Source: Propionispora sp. 2/2-37 (GTDB taxonomy: Bacteria > Bacillota > Negativicutes > Propionisporales > Propionisporaceae). Taken from it: 64,000 bases of DNA. The position numbers and the translations under genes were made by a program. How positions within the stretch are numbered: position 1 is the stretch's first letter; each line of letters starts with the position of its first letter. Shown here in pieces: positions 17,997 through 27,339 of the stretch. Location of the stretch: positions 1 to 64,000 of the forward strand of contig NZ_CYSP01000009.1 of NCBI RefSeq assembly GCF_001298735.1, written 5' to 3'. The notes under the pieces are model-generated. The model did no database searches and was not told where the DNA came from. It saw only the letters and a list, made by a program, of their open reading frames with translations.

Positions 17997-19306
17997 CTAT
18001 ATTTTGTGCCGATAAATATTTACAGGCTGTCGAAGCTGCTGATCCGATTAGAATGAATGGTAGAATCGTTCAAATTATCGGTTTGGTTATAGAGTCCCAG
18101 GGACCTAATGCTAACTTGGGTGATTTATGTTATGTTTTTCCCCGTGGTGAGGAAGTTCCTATTCCGGCGGAAGTAGTGGGATTTCGTCAAAACAGAGTAT
18201 TGCTGATGCCGATAGGAGAGATGCAGGGACTAGGACCAGGATGTGAAGTGGTTTCTGCCAATCGTCCCTTGAAGGTTAAGGTTGGCGACCAGCTTTTAGG
18301 AAGAATCCTTGATGGGTTGGGTAATCCGATTGACGGTAAGGGGCCCATTGGCGGAATACAAGAATATCCATTGCAGGCTACGCCGCCGCCACCGTTGTCG
18401 CGGTGCCGCATAACGGAAAAATTGGCGGTAGGGGTCAGGACGATTGACGGCCTGTTGACAATGGGCAGTGGACAAAGAGTCGGTATTATGGCAGGTAGCG
18501 GTGTTGGCAAGAGTACGCTATTGGGAATGATTGCCCGCAATACGGAAGCAGACATTAGCGTGATCGCCTTAGTTGGTGAACGCGGCAGGGAAGTGCGCGA
18601 GTTTATTGAACGGGATCTGGGCGAAGAAGGGTTAAAACGTTCGGTGGTAGTGGTTGCTACTTCCGATCAGCCGGCGTTGGTACGAATAAAAGGGGCGCTG
18701 ACGGCTACAGCGATTGCAGAATATTTTCGTGATCAGGGGAAAAGTGTGATGCTGATGATGGATTCGGTTACCCGCTTTGCCATGGCCCAGCGTGAAGTCG
18801 GACTGACAATTGGCGAACCGCCTGCGACGCGAGGGTATACTCCTTCTGTATTTGCTATGCTGCCTAAGCTCTTGGAACGGTCAGGGCCGGGCGAACAAGG
18901 TTCAATCACTGGGATTTATACGGTTCTGGTGGATGGAGACGATATGAATGAACCTATTGCCGATGCAGTGCGCAGTATTTTGGACGGTCATATCGTCTTG
19001 TCGAGAAACATAGCGGCACAAAATCATTATCCGGCCATTGATGTGTTGGCCAGTGTCAGTCGGGTTATGATGGAAATTGTAACACAGGAGCATTATCAAG
19101 CAGCTCAAAAAATGAGATCTACCTTGGCTACCTATCGGGAAGCCGAGGACTTAATAAATATTGGTGCCTATGCCCGTGGCAGTAATGCCGATATTGATCG
19201 GGCCATCCAGATGATTGGTGCCATTAATGAATTCCTGCAACAGGGAGTTCATGAACAGGTTGTTATAGAGCAAACGATAGATTGCTTGATGAAGTTGTCT
19301 CAATAG
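17993..19306 (+). CDS. fliI: Flagellar export ATPase FliI
   Basis: FliI is the F1-beta-like ATPase of the flagellar type III export machine. The 437-residue protein has Walker A GSGVGKST at 168-175, GERGREVREFIERDL, the Walker B region VMLMMDSVTRFAMAQREVGL and GEPPATRGYTPSVFAMLP. Its ATG overlaps the fliH stop (ATGA), so the two are coupled. Confidence 0.97.
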   Translation: MTIFCADKYLQAVEAADPIRMNGRIVQIIGLVIESQGPNANLGDLCYVFPRGEEVPIPAEVVGFRQNRVLLMPIGEMQGLGPGCEVVSANRPLKVKVGDQLLGRILDGLGNPIDGKGPIGGIQEYPLQATPPPPLSRCRITEKLAVGVRTIDGLLTMGSGQRVGIMAGSGVGKSTLLGMIARNTEADISVIALVGERGREVREFIERDLGEEGLKRSVVVVATSDQPALVRIKGALTATAIAEYFRDQGKSVMLMMDSVTRFAMAQREVGLTIGEPPATRGYTPSVFAMLPKLLERSGPGEQGSITGIYTVLVDGDDMNEPIADAVRSILDGHIVLSRNIAAQNHYPAIDVLASVSRVMMEIVTQEHYQAAQKMRSTLATYREAEDLINIGAYARGSNADIDRAIQMIGAINEFLQQGVHEQVVIEQTIDCLMKLSQ

Positions 19307-19327
19307 AAATGCCGGGAGTAAGTAGCG

Positions 19328-19777
19328 ATGAAGCGATTCCATTTTCGTTTGGAAACACTTTTGAAATACCGTCAGATGCAAAAAGAAGAAGCCCAGGTCC
19401 GATTTTCTCAGGCACTGGATGAGGTTCGCAGGGCTCGTGAAGCACTGGCAAAACTGGAAGCGGAGGTTGCTTTTCAGTTAGATGAATTCCGGGGTTATCA
19501 AATGCGTAAAAAGCTTACAGTGGATATTTTGATGATGTTTAATAGCTATTTTTCCCGGATGAAAGAAGAAACATCCGCTGCTGAGCAGCAAGTGGAAACA
19601 GCGGAAAAAAAACGCCAGGAATTAATGAAGGCATTGGAAGAAGCAGTAAAAAATCATAAGGTTGTTAAAAATCTGCGAAATAAAAGAGTTCAGGAATACC
19701 GGGCGGAAGTATTGCGGGAAGAGCAGAAACAGCTTGACGAAATAGGTACTCAGATATTTGTGCACGGAAGCAGGTGA
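19328..19777 (+). CDS. fliJ: Flagellar export chaperone FliJ
   Basis: FliJ is the coiled-coil stalk that couples FliI to FlhA. The 149-residue protein starts FHFRLETLLKYRQMQKEEAQ and is almost wholly predicted antiparallel coiled coil, as in the family. It overlaps the next gene by a GTGA if that gene uses its GTG. Confidence 0.92.
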   Translation: MKRFHFRLETLLKYRQMQKEEAQVRFSQALDEVRRAREALAKLEAEVAFQLDEFRGYQMRKKLTVDILMMFNSYFSRMKEETSAAEQQVETAEKKRQELMKALEEAVKNHKVVKNLRNKRVQEYRAEVLREEQKQLDEIGTQIFVHGSR

Positions 19778-19782
19778 GAAGC

Positions 19783-20340
19783 ATGGTTGTTGGAATAACC
19801 GGGGTGTTAGAACGCATTCATTCTATCGAACGGCGGTTTGGTATTCAGCAAAATCTGCCTACTGCCGATTTTTCATCCGTATTAAAGGATGCGCAAAATA
19901 GTGTTGCTGCCGTTCGATCTGCAAAGTCTGTTGGAACTACTGATTTTCATAGTTTGGGTTCTGCGCCGGAGATTGAAAAAATGCTTTATCTGGCAGCGGG
20001 CAAGTATGGGGTGGACCCTAAACTGGCGCTTGCAGTAGCAAAAACCGAATCGGGATTGTCGCCGGAGGCGGTATCTCCGGCGGGAGCAGTCGGCGTGATG
20101 CAGTTGATGCCTGATACGGCCAAAACGCTAGGCGTGCGTGATATCCAGGACCCGCGGGAGAATATTGATGGCGGGGTGCGTTATCTGAAGGATTTGTTAA
20201 ACATGTTCCATGGTGATACAAATAAGGCTTTGGCTGCTTACAATGCCGGTCCGCAGGCAGTTCAGGCTTATGGCGGTGTTCCACCTTATCGGGAAACTCA
20301 AAATTATGTGTCAAAGGTTTTGTCACTTTATCATGGCTAG
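19783..20340 (+). CDS. Lytic transglycosylase (SLT domain) of the flagellar operon
   Basis: This enzyme is expected to cut peptidoglycan so that the rod can pass the wall, a job done by FlgJ in other lineages. About 70 N-terminal residues are followed by an SLT domain with catalytic Glu89 in AVAKTESGLSP, then GAVGVMQLMPDTA and ALAAYNAGPQAV. No classic signal peptide is seen, so export may use the flagellar gate. ATG 19783 follows AGGTGA; the in-frame GTG at 19774 overlapping fliJ is an equally possible start. Confidence 0.88.
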   Translation: MVVGITGVLERIHSIERRFGIQQNLPTADFSSVLKDAQNSVAAVRSAKSVGTTDFHSLGSAPEIEKMLYLAAGKYGVDPKLALAVAKTESGLSPEAVSPAGAVGVMQLMPDTAKTLGVRDIQDPRENIDGGVRYLKDLLNMFHGDTNKALAAYNAGPQAVQAYGGVPPYRETQNYVSKVLSLYHG

Positions 20341-20376
20341 TGGCATCCCTCCCATTTTGGAAGGCAGGTAATGATC

Positions 20377-21027
20377 ATGGCTGAAGAGAAGATGACAGGT
20401 TCATCGGAGCCTCAACCCAAGAAAAGAAGAATTGTCAGTATTTTTAAGTGGACTGCCTTTACTTTGGTGATTATTATGTTGGCAGGTACAGCATTTGCAG
20501 CAGGTGTATATTTTAAAATTTTTGATTTACAGCACATCGGAAAACAGTGGGGACTTGACAAGTATCCATTGATTGGCCAATATTTTGAACAACCTAGAAC
20601 CAATTTTGAAACGGTAGAGGGCAATACAACTGAAGAGGAGCCTGCAGCAATGCAAACATCTTCTGAACAGTCGATGCCACAACAACCGGTACAATCCCAG
20701 ACTCCCGTACAAACGCCTTCCGGCAGTGCACCAAACCTTCAGCAAAATGGGATGAATCAGCAGACGGTATTGGACAAGGAAAAGCTGGAAAAAGCCAGGC
20801 TGCAGGAAGAGACAAAACGGGCCGGAAAATTGGCGGGTTATTATAGTAATATGAAGCCGGAAGAGGCTGCAGCTATCATGAATGAACTGGATGATCATAC
20901 GGTACTGGCAATTCTAAATAAAATGGAGCCAGATCAGGCTGCTCAGATTTTGGCGAAATTCAGCGCACAACGTGCTGCAACACTAACCGATCAGATGTTT
21001 AAAGGCAGGCCTAATACTGTCCTTTAA
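20377..21027 (+). CDS. YlxF/MotE-like membrane protein
   Basis: The protein has about 216 residues with one N-terminal membrane segment (FKWTAFTLVIIMLAGTAFAA), a Gln/Pro/Thr-rich linker, a short coiled coil and a C-terminal MgtE-N-like motif (MKPEEAAAIMNELDD and KMEPDQAAQILAKF). This matches the YlxF/MotE family, found between fliJ and fliK in Firmicutes and thought to assist the motor; the role in this lineage is not established. ATG 20377 has better spacing to GGAAGGCAGG than the ATG at 20371. Confidence 0.8.
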   Translation: MAEEKMTGSSEPQPKKRRIVSIFKWTAFTLVIIMLAGTAFAAGVYFKIFDLQHIGKQWGLDKYPLIGQYFEQPRTNFETVEGNTTEEEPAAMQTSSEQSMPQQPVQSQTPVQTPSGSAPNLQQNGMNQQTVLDKEKLEKARLQEETKRAGKLAGYYSNMKPEEAAAIMNELDDHTVLAILNKMEPDQAAQILAKFSAQRAATLTDQMFKGRPNTVL

Positions 21028-21065
21028 TCATAAATGATAACTAATAGAAAGGGGGTGAATGGTAA

Positions 21066-22538
21066 ATGGATAATTTGGTTAATCTGCTTCCGGCAACACC
21101 TGCTGCGGTACAACCGGGAAGTCAGTCGGGCCTGTCGGCGGGAAAGGGAATAGGGCAAGCCTTTGCCGGATTTTTAACCAGTGCGGCAGGTGAAAATGAT
21201 GGACAAATTCTTTCCGGCAATACGGCAGGACTTGGATTAACACAGTTGGCACTGTTAAATCAACTTCCGCTGCAGGATGCTTCAGCGAAAAAGCTGCCGG
21301 AGGAAACTGCGGCAACCAGTGATGAAGGAATTGATAACGGGGGGGCTTTAATGGAGCAGGATGGGTCCAGCCATGAAGAAATCACTGCTTTGTTGAGTCA
21401 GTTTTTCCCGGTAGTAGGTACCGCATTACCGCCTACTGTAAATCAATCTCAAAATACCGGGGGGGCAGAAGTGGTTAGTGATCGGCAGCCCAATTTACAA
21501 CAGAATCAGGATCTTGTAAAACTGCTGCAAATGCTTAACTCTGTTCCAGCGGATCAGACATCGAATCAGGATTTAAGCCAATCGCTTTCTCTATCGCAAA
21601 AGGGAATGGAGAATTTGTCACTGGATATGGCGTCTAATCGACAGTTTTCCGATTTTTCCCGACAGATCCAGGAACTTTTGCGGTCTACAGTACAGCAGCA
21701 AACGATCGCACTTAGTCAGCAGTCTGTTTCCAGTACTGCGACTACCGATACTAAAAAGATTCCTGTCAGTCAGATGAATGTACAGATGTCACAAATGCTT
21801 CAAAACGCTATGCCTGTGCAACGGGAATTACTGCCGGAAGCAGATCAGAGTCTCAATGCGTCTGAACCGGGAGTGGAGACGGTTTCCGTGATTAATGTAG
21901 TATCCAATACAGCTGCCGATGGCCAAAACGACACCAAAGGGTTTGCTATGTTGAACCAGAAGACTAACCTGTCTGAAGAGGTTGTTGTAGCTAATCAGGA
22001 CAATCAAACTGCAACGAACTTTGCCGGAATATTGGATTTGCGGAATTCGGCTAAACAGTCGGTTAACCACGGTGCAGTTCATTCTGCAACCCGTCAAACC
22101 GTTAGTGATCCATACGATGTTGCCGGTCAAATTGTAGAACGGGCCATCCTTATTAAACAGCCGTTCCAAGCTGACAGTTCAGAAATGGTTATCAAACTAA
22201 AACCGGAGCATTTAGGCGAATTGACACTGCGGGTTGCGGTGGACAATGGTCAGGTAAGCGCTTCCTTCCACTCCAATAATGCAGAAGTACGCAGCATTAT
22301 TGAAAACTCTCTGGCACAGCTTAAGCAGGACATGTCCAATCAAGGTTTAAAAGTGGACAACGTTGGCGTATATGCCGGGTTAAGTCAGTTTCATTCCGGT
22401 GAACATCAGCAAACCAGCCAGCAGCAGCCTGTTATGAAATTTAAGAACAAAAAGGTTGAAGAAGAAATGGTAGCCACGATAGAAGAAGCACAAGTCAATC
22501 AATTGGAAAGTGATTCCGGTGTCAATTACTTAATTTAG
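21066..22538 (+). CDS. fliK: Flagellar hook-length control protein FliK
   Basis: FliK measures hook length and flips the export switch. The 490-residue protein has a long Gln/Ser/Asn-rich, poorly conserved N-terminal part and the conserved C-terminal domain that meets FlhB (SSEMVIKLKPEHLGELTLRV, then NAEVRSIIENSLAQLKQDM). A GGGGGTG ribosome binding site precedes the ATG. Identification rests on the C-terminal domain and position before flgD. Confidence 0.92.
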   Translation: MDNLVNLLPATPAAVQPGSQSGLSAGKGIGQAFAGFLTSAAGENDGQILSGNTAGLGLTQLALLNQLPLQDASAKKLPEETAATSDEGIDNGGALMEQDGSSHEEITALLSQFFPVVGTALPPTVNQSQNTGGAEVVSDRQPNLQQNQDLVKLLQMLNSVPADQTSNQDLSQSLSLSQKGMENLSLDMASNRQFSDFSRQIQELLRSTVQQQTIALSQQSVSSTATTDTKKIPVSQMNVQMSQMLQNAMPVQRELLPEADQSLNASEPGVETVSVINVVSNTAADGQNDTKGFAMLNQKTNLSEEVVVANQDNQTATNFAGILDLRNSAKQSVNHGAVHSATRQTVSDPYDVAGQIVERAILIKQPFQADSSEMVIKLKPEHLGELTLRVAVDNGQVSASFHSNNAEVRSIIENSLAQLKQDMSNQGLKVDNVGVYAGLSQFHSGEHQQTSQQQPVMKFKNKKVEEEMVATIEEAQVNQLESDSGVNYLI

Positions 22539-22553
22539 AGAGGGGGAACAAAT

Positions 22554-23177
22554 ATGTCGACGGTTTCCGGAGTTAATGGTGCTACGGCGACGACTCAAAC
22601 CCAAAGTACTTCTTCCGATAACGGTGTTTTGGGAAAAGATGATTTTTTGAAGCTTTTGATTACGCAATTGCGGTATCAGGATCCGTTGAATCCCACTGAT
22701 AATCAGGAATTTGCCGCACAGATGGCGCAGTTTTCCACCTTGGAGCAGATGCAAAACATGAATACATCTTTGTTGACGGCTCAGGCCAACGGCATGATCG
22801 GGCGAACTGTTATGTGGACTGGTGACGATGCTGAGCTTCACGGCGGTGTAGTACAAAGAGTGTCCATAGTAAATGGACAGCCGCAACTGGTGGTTAATGA
22901 ACCATTCTTGGATAAAGATAGTAACGGCAAGTATGTATTCTATTCGGATCCTACCGGAAGAAACATTCAGTGGACTGATAATGACGGCAATGTATACCAT
23001 GGATATGTTGCAAAAGCCGGTATGGTGGATGGTCAGCCGCAAATTGTTGTGGATACCACGACTATTGACGCCAATGGCAATGAGCAGACTGTTGAAGGTG
23101 TCCTGGATCTGAGTAAGGTAAAAACCGTTGCCGTACAAACCAATGTTCCTATGTCCAAGGTAAGCGATATTGCATAG
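22554..23177 (+). CDS. flgD: Hook scaffolding protein FlgD
   Basis: FlgD caps the growing hook. The 207-residue protein has the conserved N-terminus [20 protein letters not shown] followed by NPTDNQEF and [12 protein letters not shown], then a Tudor/FnIII-like C-terminal part. It is preceded by AGAGGGGG and lies between fliK and the TIGR02530 gene. Confidence 0.96.
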   Translation: MSTVSGVNGATATTQTQSTSSDNGVLGKDDFLKLLITQLRYQDPLNPTDNQEFAAQMAQFSTLEQMQNMNTSLLTAQANGMIGRTVMWTGDDAELHGGVVQRVSIVNGQPQLVVNEPFLDKDSNGKYVFYSDPTGRNIQWTDNDGNVYHGYVAKAGMVDGQPQIVVDTTTIDANGNEQTVEGVLDLSKVKTVAVQTNVPMSKVSDIA

Positions 23178-23209
23178 TTTGCCCAGATATTTCAGGAGGT
23201 GAGCTGTTT

Positions 23210-23596
23210 ATGACAGATACCCGCATCTATTATCCACAGCAGCCAATCCTTCCTGTTTCTTATTCAACTCCAGAATCCAAGCAGGCACGTACTAATCAGG
23301 GAAACAAAACAACATTCGATCAAATGCTGGCACAGCAGTTGAACGGTGTGAAGTTTTCGCAGCATGCCCTGCAGCGAATGCAGAGCCGGAACATTGAGTT
23401 AGATCAAGAAGGGTTAGCAAAACTGAATCAAGCGGTAGATAAAGCCGCCCAAAAAGGAGCCAGGGAATCACTGGTGTTGATGAATGATTTGGCGTTGGTG
23501 GTCAGCGTAGCCAATAAGACGGTCATCACAGCGATGGATGGAGCCAGTATGAAGGAAAATGTTTTTACCAATATAGACAGTGCCGTGATTGTTTAG
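23210..23596 (+). CDS. Flagellar operon protein, TIGR02530 family
   Basis: This 128-residue protein has the family core FSQHALQRMQSRNIELDQ and LVLMNDLALVVSVANKTVIT. The family is confined to Firmicutes-type flagellar operons between flgD and flgE and has been linked to hook formation, but its mechanism is not known. An AGGAGGTGAG site precedes the ATG. Confidence 0.85.
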   Translation: MTDTRIYYPQQPILPVSYSTPESKQARTNQGNKTTFDQMLAQQLNGVKFSQHALQRMQSRNIELDQEGLAKLNQAVDKAAQKGARESLVLMNDLALVVSVANKTVITAMDGASMKENVFTNIDSAVIV

Positions 23597-23646
23597 GGGC
23601 CGGACCTCTACAGGAAGCCCCGGAGCTGCCGAATGATGGAGGCAGC
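23596..23646 (+). promoter_or_regulatory. Two hairpins in the flgE leader
   Basis: GGGGC (23596-23600) pairs with GCCCC (23617-23621), and GCTGCC (23625-23630) with GGCAGC (23641-23646). They fill the 92-nt gap before flgE. No T-run follows, so mRNA stabilisation or translational control of the abundant hook protein is likelier than termination. Confidence 0.45.
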
Positions 23647-23688
23647 ACTGGTTAAAACATGTAAGCAAAAAATTGGGGGTTAAGAATT

Positions 23689-25320
23689 ATGATGCGTTCA
23701 CTTTTTTCCGGTGTGTCTGGTTTGCAGAATCACCAGACACGTATGGATGTTATCGGCAATAATATTGCCAATGTAAACACCATAGGTTTTAAGGCTGGCC
23801 GGGCCAACTTTCAGGATATGCTGAGCCAGACACTGCAGGGGGCTTCCGGTGCCAATGACAATACCGGCGGAACCAATGCCAAGCAAATTGGCCTTGGTTC
23901 ATCAATTGGCAGCATTGATACCATCTTTACCGATGGCAGTACGCAAACAACAGGAAAGCAGACCGATTTGGCGATCACCGGCAACGGATTTTTTATTGTA
24001 CGTAATGGTGCCAACCAGTTCTATACCCGGGCCGGAAACTTTGATTTTGATGAGATCGGTAATCTGGGATCCACAAGCACCGGTTATCATGTTATGGGCT
24101 GGAATGCCGATGCATCTGGTAAAATTAATACAGGCGGTGACTTGGAAGCTATTGTAATATCACCGAATCTTACAATGCCACCGAAGGCATCTACCAGTAT
24201 AACTTATGGTGGCAACCTAAATGCAAAAGCAAATATTGGAACTCAGGCACAGACTTCGATTAGTGTTTATGATTCTTTGGGGAATGCACATAAAGTGACG
24301 CAGAGTTATATTAAGACAGCTGACAATACCTGGATTTACTCTACCTCTGTTGCTGATGGAACTATTACTGCGGGACAATACGGGATCATTACCTATAAGA
24401 CTGATGGAACTGTTGACTCAATTAGAGACATTACACCAAGTGCTGTGCCTACGGCTTCGGTTTCCTTTGATCTGCAACTTGATAATACAGCAAGTTCTGT
24501 TGGAACCACCTACTTTTCTGCTTTTGACTCCAATGGAGTTTTGCATCAGTATAAAATGACGCTGACTAATACGACGCCCTATGTTGCCGGTACGACAGAC
24601 GGTGTATGGTCATATTCGATTATTGATGCTTCCGACACTACAGGCACGTCTTTGGGATCAGGTACGGTGACCTGCGATAACGCTACAGGAGTATACAGTT
24701 TCTCCCCGGCATCTTTTACAGCTGAAGGGAATGCCATTGCACTGGCTGTTGGCACATCCAATGCCCCGCTGGCTGGCAGTACTACAGCAACGGCTAGTTT
24801 ACCTTATACCGTCGGGACAAGTCAGTCCGACTTGGCAATTACTCCAACACCGGCGGGCACAGCAGAGAATATGGTAATTAGTAGAAGCAGCATGGCTGAG
24901 ATTACCCAATATGGGGGCACTACCTCTACCATTGCGGCAGCGGATCAGGATGGGTATACTGCCGGATCGCTGCAAAAGAAAAGCATTGACGGTACGGGGA
25001 CCATTATTGGGACGTTCAGCAATAACGAAACAATGGTCTTGGCGCAAATTGCCATGGCAAATTTCAGCAACCCGGGCGGGTTGACTAAAGCCGGTGACAA
25101 CATGTACGTCCAATCCAATAATTCAGGTGAGCCGTTAATCGGCACTGCCGACAGCGGCGGTCTCGGAAAAATTACGGCCAGTGCGCTGGAAATGTCCAAT
25201 GTTGATTTGTCTCAGGAATTTAGTAATATGATTATTACGCAACGCGGCTTCCAAGCCAATTCCAAAATTATTACTACATCGGATGAAATGCTTGAAATTC
25301 TGGCCAACCTCAAACGTTAA
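23689..25320 (+). CDS. flgE: Flagellar hook protein FlgE
   Basis: FlgE polymerises into the hook. The 543-residue protein has the N-terminal axial part (MRSLFSGVSGLQNHQTRMDV, IGNNIANVNTIGFK) and the C-terminal axial part (QEFSNMIITQRGFQANSKII, TTSDEMLEILANLKR). Between them lies a Thr/Ser/Ala-rich surface region, roughly residues 170-380, making it much longer than B. subtilis FlgE. GGGGG lies 9 nt before the first of two ATGs. Position and both termini make the call firm. Confidence 0.94.
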   Translation: MMRSLFSGVSGLQNHQTRMDVIGNNIANVNTIGFKAGRANFQDMLSQTLQGASGANDNTGGTNAKQIGLGSSIGSIDTIFTDGSTQTTGKQTDLAITGNGFFIVRNGANQFYTRAGNFDFDEIGNLGSTSTGYHVMGWNADASGKINTGGDLEAIVISPNLTMPPKASTSITYGGNLNAKANIGTQAQTSISVYDSLGNAHKVTQSYIKTADNTWIYSTSVADGTITAGQYGIITYKTDGTVDSIRDITPSAVPTASVSFDLQLDNTASSVGTTYFSAFDSNGVLHQYKMTLTNTTPYVAGTTDGVWSYSIIDASDTTGTSLGSGTVTCDNATGVYSFSPASFTAEGNAIALAVGTSNAPLAGSTTATASLPYTVGTSQSDLAITPTPAGTAENMVISRSSMAEITQYGGTTSTIAAADQDGYTAGSLQKKSIDGTGTIIGTFSNNETMVLAQIAMANFSNPGGLTKAGDNMYVQSNNSGEPLIGTADSGGLGKITASALEMSNVDLSQEFSNMIITQRGFQANSKIITTSDEMLEILANLKR

Positions 25321-25326
25321 ATTAAG

Positions 25327-25353
25327 ACAGGGGGGACATAAGATCCCCCCTGT
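25327..25353 (+). terminator. GC-rich hairpin between flgE and flbD
   Basis: ACAGGGGGGA (25327-25336) pairs over 10 bp with TCCCCCCTGT (25344-25353). The tail AATTTAAT is only modestly T-rich, so this may be a partial terminator or a 3' stabiliser that keeps hook mRNA in excess over distal genes. Confidence 0.6.
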
Positions 25354-25387
25354 AATTTAATCCAATCAAAATCAAGGAGGAAGCGAT

Positions 25388-25585
25388 ATGATAAAGGTAA
25401 CGCGTTTAAAGTCACAGGACAGGGATTTTATCTTAAATGCTGAGCTGATTGAAACGATTGAAGCCACACCGGATACGGTGATCACGTTAACTAACGGAAA
25501 AAAACTAATTGTGGAAGAATCTCCGGAGGAAATTGTCCGGCATGTAATGGAGTATCGGCGCGCGATTTTCCGGAATATGCGCTAA
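25388..25585 (+). CDS. flbD: FlbD family flagellar protein
   Basis: This 65-residue protein shows the FlbD/YlzI pattern: MIKVTRL, an acidic LNAELIETIEATPDTVITL core and VEESPEEIV. It sits between flgE and fliL as in B. subtilis. Function is not settled. In many clostridia motA and motB follow here; they are absent from this window. Confidence 0.88.
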   Translation: MIKVTRLKSQDRDFILNAELIETIEATPDTVITLTNGKKLIVEESPEEIVRHVMEYRRAIFRNMR

Positions 25586-25726
25586 CGGTTGATTGTCAAT
25601 GTTGTAAACAGAAGATGTAGATTTATTAATGGGAATTTCTGAAGGAAAAGGACAGAAACAAAGAAGGTAATTATAAGAAAGTGTAGAATTTTGTAGTAGC
25701 ACATTGTGACAAGTATGCAAATTCAT

Positions 25727-25756
25727 TTAAGTACGGAAAACTGGGTCCGTTCTTAA
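25727..25756 (+). promoter_or_regulatory. Inverted repeat upstream of fliL
   Basis: TTAAG-T-ACGGA (25727-25737) pairs with TCCGT-T-CTTAA (25746-25756) with one T-T mismatch and an 8-nt loop. It lies in a 219-nt gap after flbD, in which I see no other gene. No T-run follows. It could be an operator or an mRNA processing hairpin. Confidence 0.4.
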
Positions 25757-25804
25757 GTCGAGATATTAAAAAAGTTTTGGTTATTATTCATGGGGGTGTG
25801 GTTG

Positions 25805-26287
25805 TTGGCTGAAGAAAAAAAGAAGACTCCAATAGCGTTGATTATAGGTATCCTGGTTTTTGGGGTATTGCTGGCCGGTGGTATTTCTTATTTTATTGCT
25901 ACGAAGATAGTGACAGACAGTGGCAGCAGAGATGCCGGCACAAGAAGTGCCCATCGTGAGCCGGGTACTTTTATCAAACTTGGTGATGCGAAAGACGGTT
26001 TGATTCTTAACATCGGCGGAGTCAATAGTGGACGTTTTTTAAAGATTGGTCTGATTTTAGAAGTGAAACCTGAAAAGAGTGAAGCACCAACAGAAGGAAA
26101 GAGCCTTTCGCCCAGTGAAGTAAAAATTTTGGATGCCGCAGTACAAGTTTTGCGGTCACAGAAAATTGAGGATTTTGAACCTCAAAAACAGGAACAGTTG
26201 AAGGAAGTAATCAAAAACGAAGTCAATAAGACGTTAGGTGAAGACCGTGTGTATGATGTGTATATAACGAATTTTGTTTTGCAGTAA
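25805..26287 (+). CDS. fliL: Flagellar basal body-associated protein FliL
   Basis: FliL surrounds the stator and supports torque. The 160-residue protein has one N-terminal membrane segment (PIALIIGILVFGVLLAGGISYF) and an outside domain ending NKTLGEDRVYDVYITNFVLQ as in the family. TTG 25805 is chosen since GGGGG lies 8 nt upstream; earlier in-frame ATG/GTG codons overlap that site. Confidence 0.9.
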   Translation: MAEEKKKTPIALIIGILVFGVLLAGGISYFIATKIVTDSGSRDAGTRSAHREPGTFIKLGDAKDGLILNIGGVNSGRFLKIGLILEVKPEKSEAPTEGKSLSPSEVKILDAAVQVLRSQKIEDFEPQKQEQLKEVIKNEVNKTLGEDRVYDVYITNFVLQ

Positions 26288-26337
26288 CGGCGGCATAGTT
26301 TATTGAAAAATTGTTAGCGGCAGAAGGAGGGGGAAAC

Positions 26338-27339
26338 TTGGCAGGAGATGTGTTAAGCCAGTCGGAAATAGACGATCTGTTATCTGCTTTGTCCACAGGC
26401 GTTGTATCGGCTGAAGATATTCAAACAGAGCAAAAACAGAAAAAAATAAAAGTGTATGATTTTAGGCGCCCGGATAAGTTTTCCAAAGATCAGATTCGTA
26501 CGCTGAATATGTTGCATGAAAATTTCGCCCGTCTTCTCAATACCTATCTTTCTACACATTTGCGAACACTGGTTCATATTGACGTAGCTTCGGTAGATCA
26601 GCTGACTTATGAAGAATTTATTCGTTCCCTTCCTAATCCTAGTGTTATCAGTGTTTTTCAAATGCGTCCGCTCAAAGGGAATGTTATACTGGAGATTAAT
26701 CCCAATATTATTTTTTCCATTATTGACCGGCTTTTTGGCGGGACAGGGCAACCATCCGGTAAGCCACGGGCATTGACCGACATTGAAGAAGCAATTACCA
26801 AACGGGTGATAAACAAAGCGCTGGAGAATTTCCAGGAAGCATGGAAACAAGTGATTGCTATTGAGCCCCGTTTGGAAGTTATTGAGACAAACCCGCAATT
26901 TACTCAAATTGTTCCACCTAATGATATGGTAGTTATTATTACCTTCCAGACTAAAATTGGTCAATCAGAAGGCCTGATCAATATCTGCATCCCATATCTG
27001 GTACTGGAACCGATTATGTCGAAACTTACAACAACCTTTTGGGTGTCCTCATCGTCCAGCCGGCAGTCGTTGCCCGAACACATTAATTCTTTGCAGCGCA
27101 AACTGGAAAGGACATATATCCCGCTCATTGTTGAACTTGGCAGTACGGTCATTACCGTTCAAGAACTTCTGGGATTGAGTGTGGGGGATGTGGTCCAGCT
27201 AGATGCTAAAGCTAATGCGGATCTATTGCTGCATATTGGGCAAAGGAGAAAATTCAGATGTAAGCCTGGTGTTTCCGGGAGCAAGCTTGCCATACAAATA
27301 ACTCAAAAATTGTTAGAGGGAGATGATGAAAATGAATGA
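26338..27339 (+). CDS. fliM: Flagellar motor switch protein FliM
   Basis: FliM receives CheY-phosphate and transmits direction changes to FliG. The 333-residue protein has the CheY-binding N-terminus LSQSEIDDLLSALSTG, the CheC-like middle domain and the C-terminal FliN-like domain (LGSTVITVQELLGLSVGDVV). TTG 26338 follows AAGGAGGGGG. It overlaps fliY by a few bases. Confidence 0.96.
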   Translation: MAGDVLSQSEIDDLLSALSTGVVSAEDIQTEQKQKKIKVYDFRRPDKFSKDQIRTLNMLHENFARLLNTYLSTHLRTLVHIDVASVDQLTYEEFIRSLPNPSVISVFQMRPLKGNVILEINPNIIFSIIDRLFGGTGQPSGKPRALTDIEEAITKRVINKALENFQEAWKQVIAIEPRLEVIETNPQFTQIVPPNDMVVIITFQTKIGQSEGLINICIPYLVLEPIMSKLTTTFWVSSSSSRQSLPEHINSLQRKLERTYIPLIVELGSTVITVQELLGLSVGDVVQLDAKANADLLLHIGQRRKFRCKPGVSGSKLAIQITQKLLEGDDENE

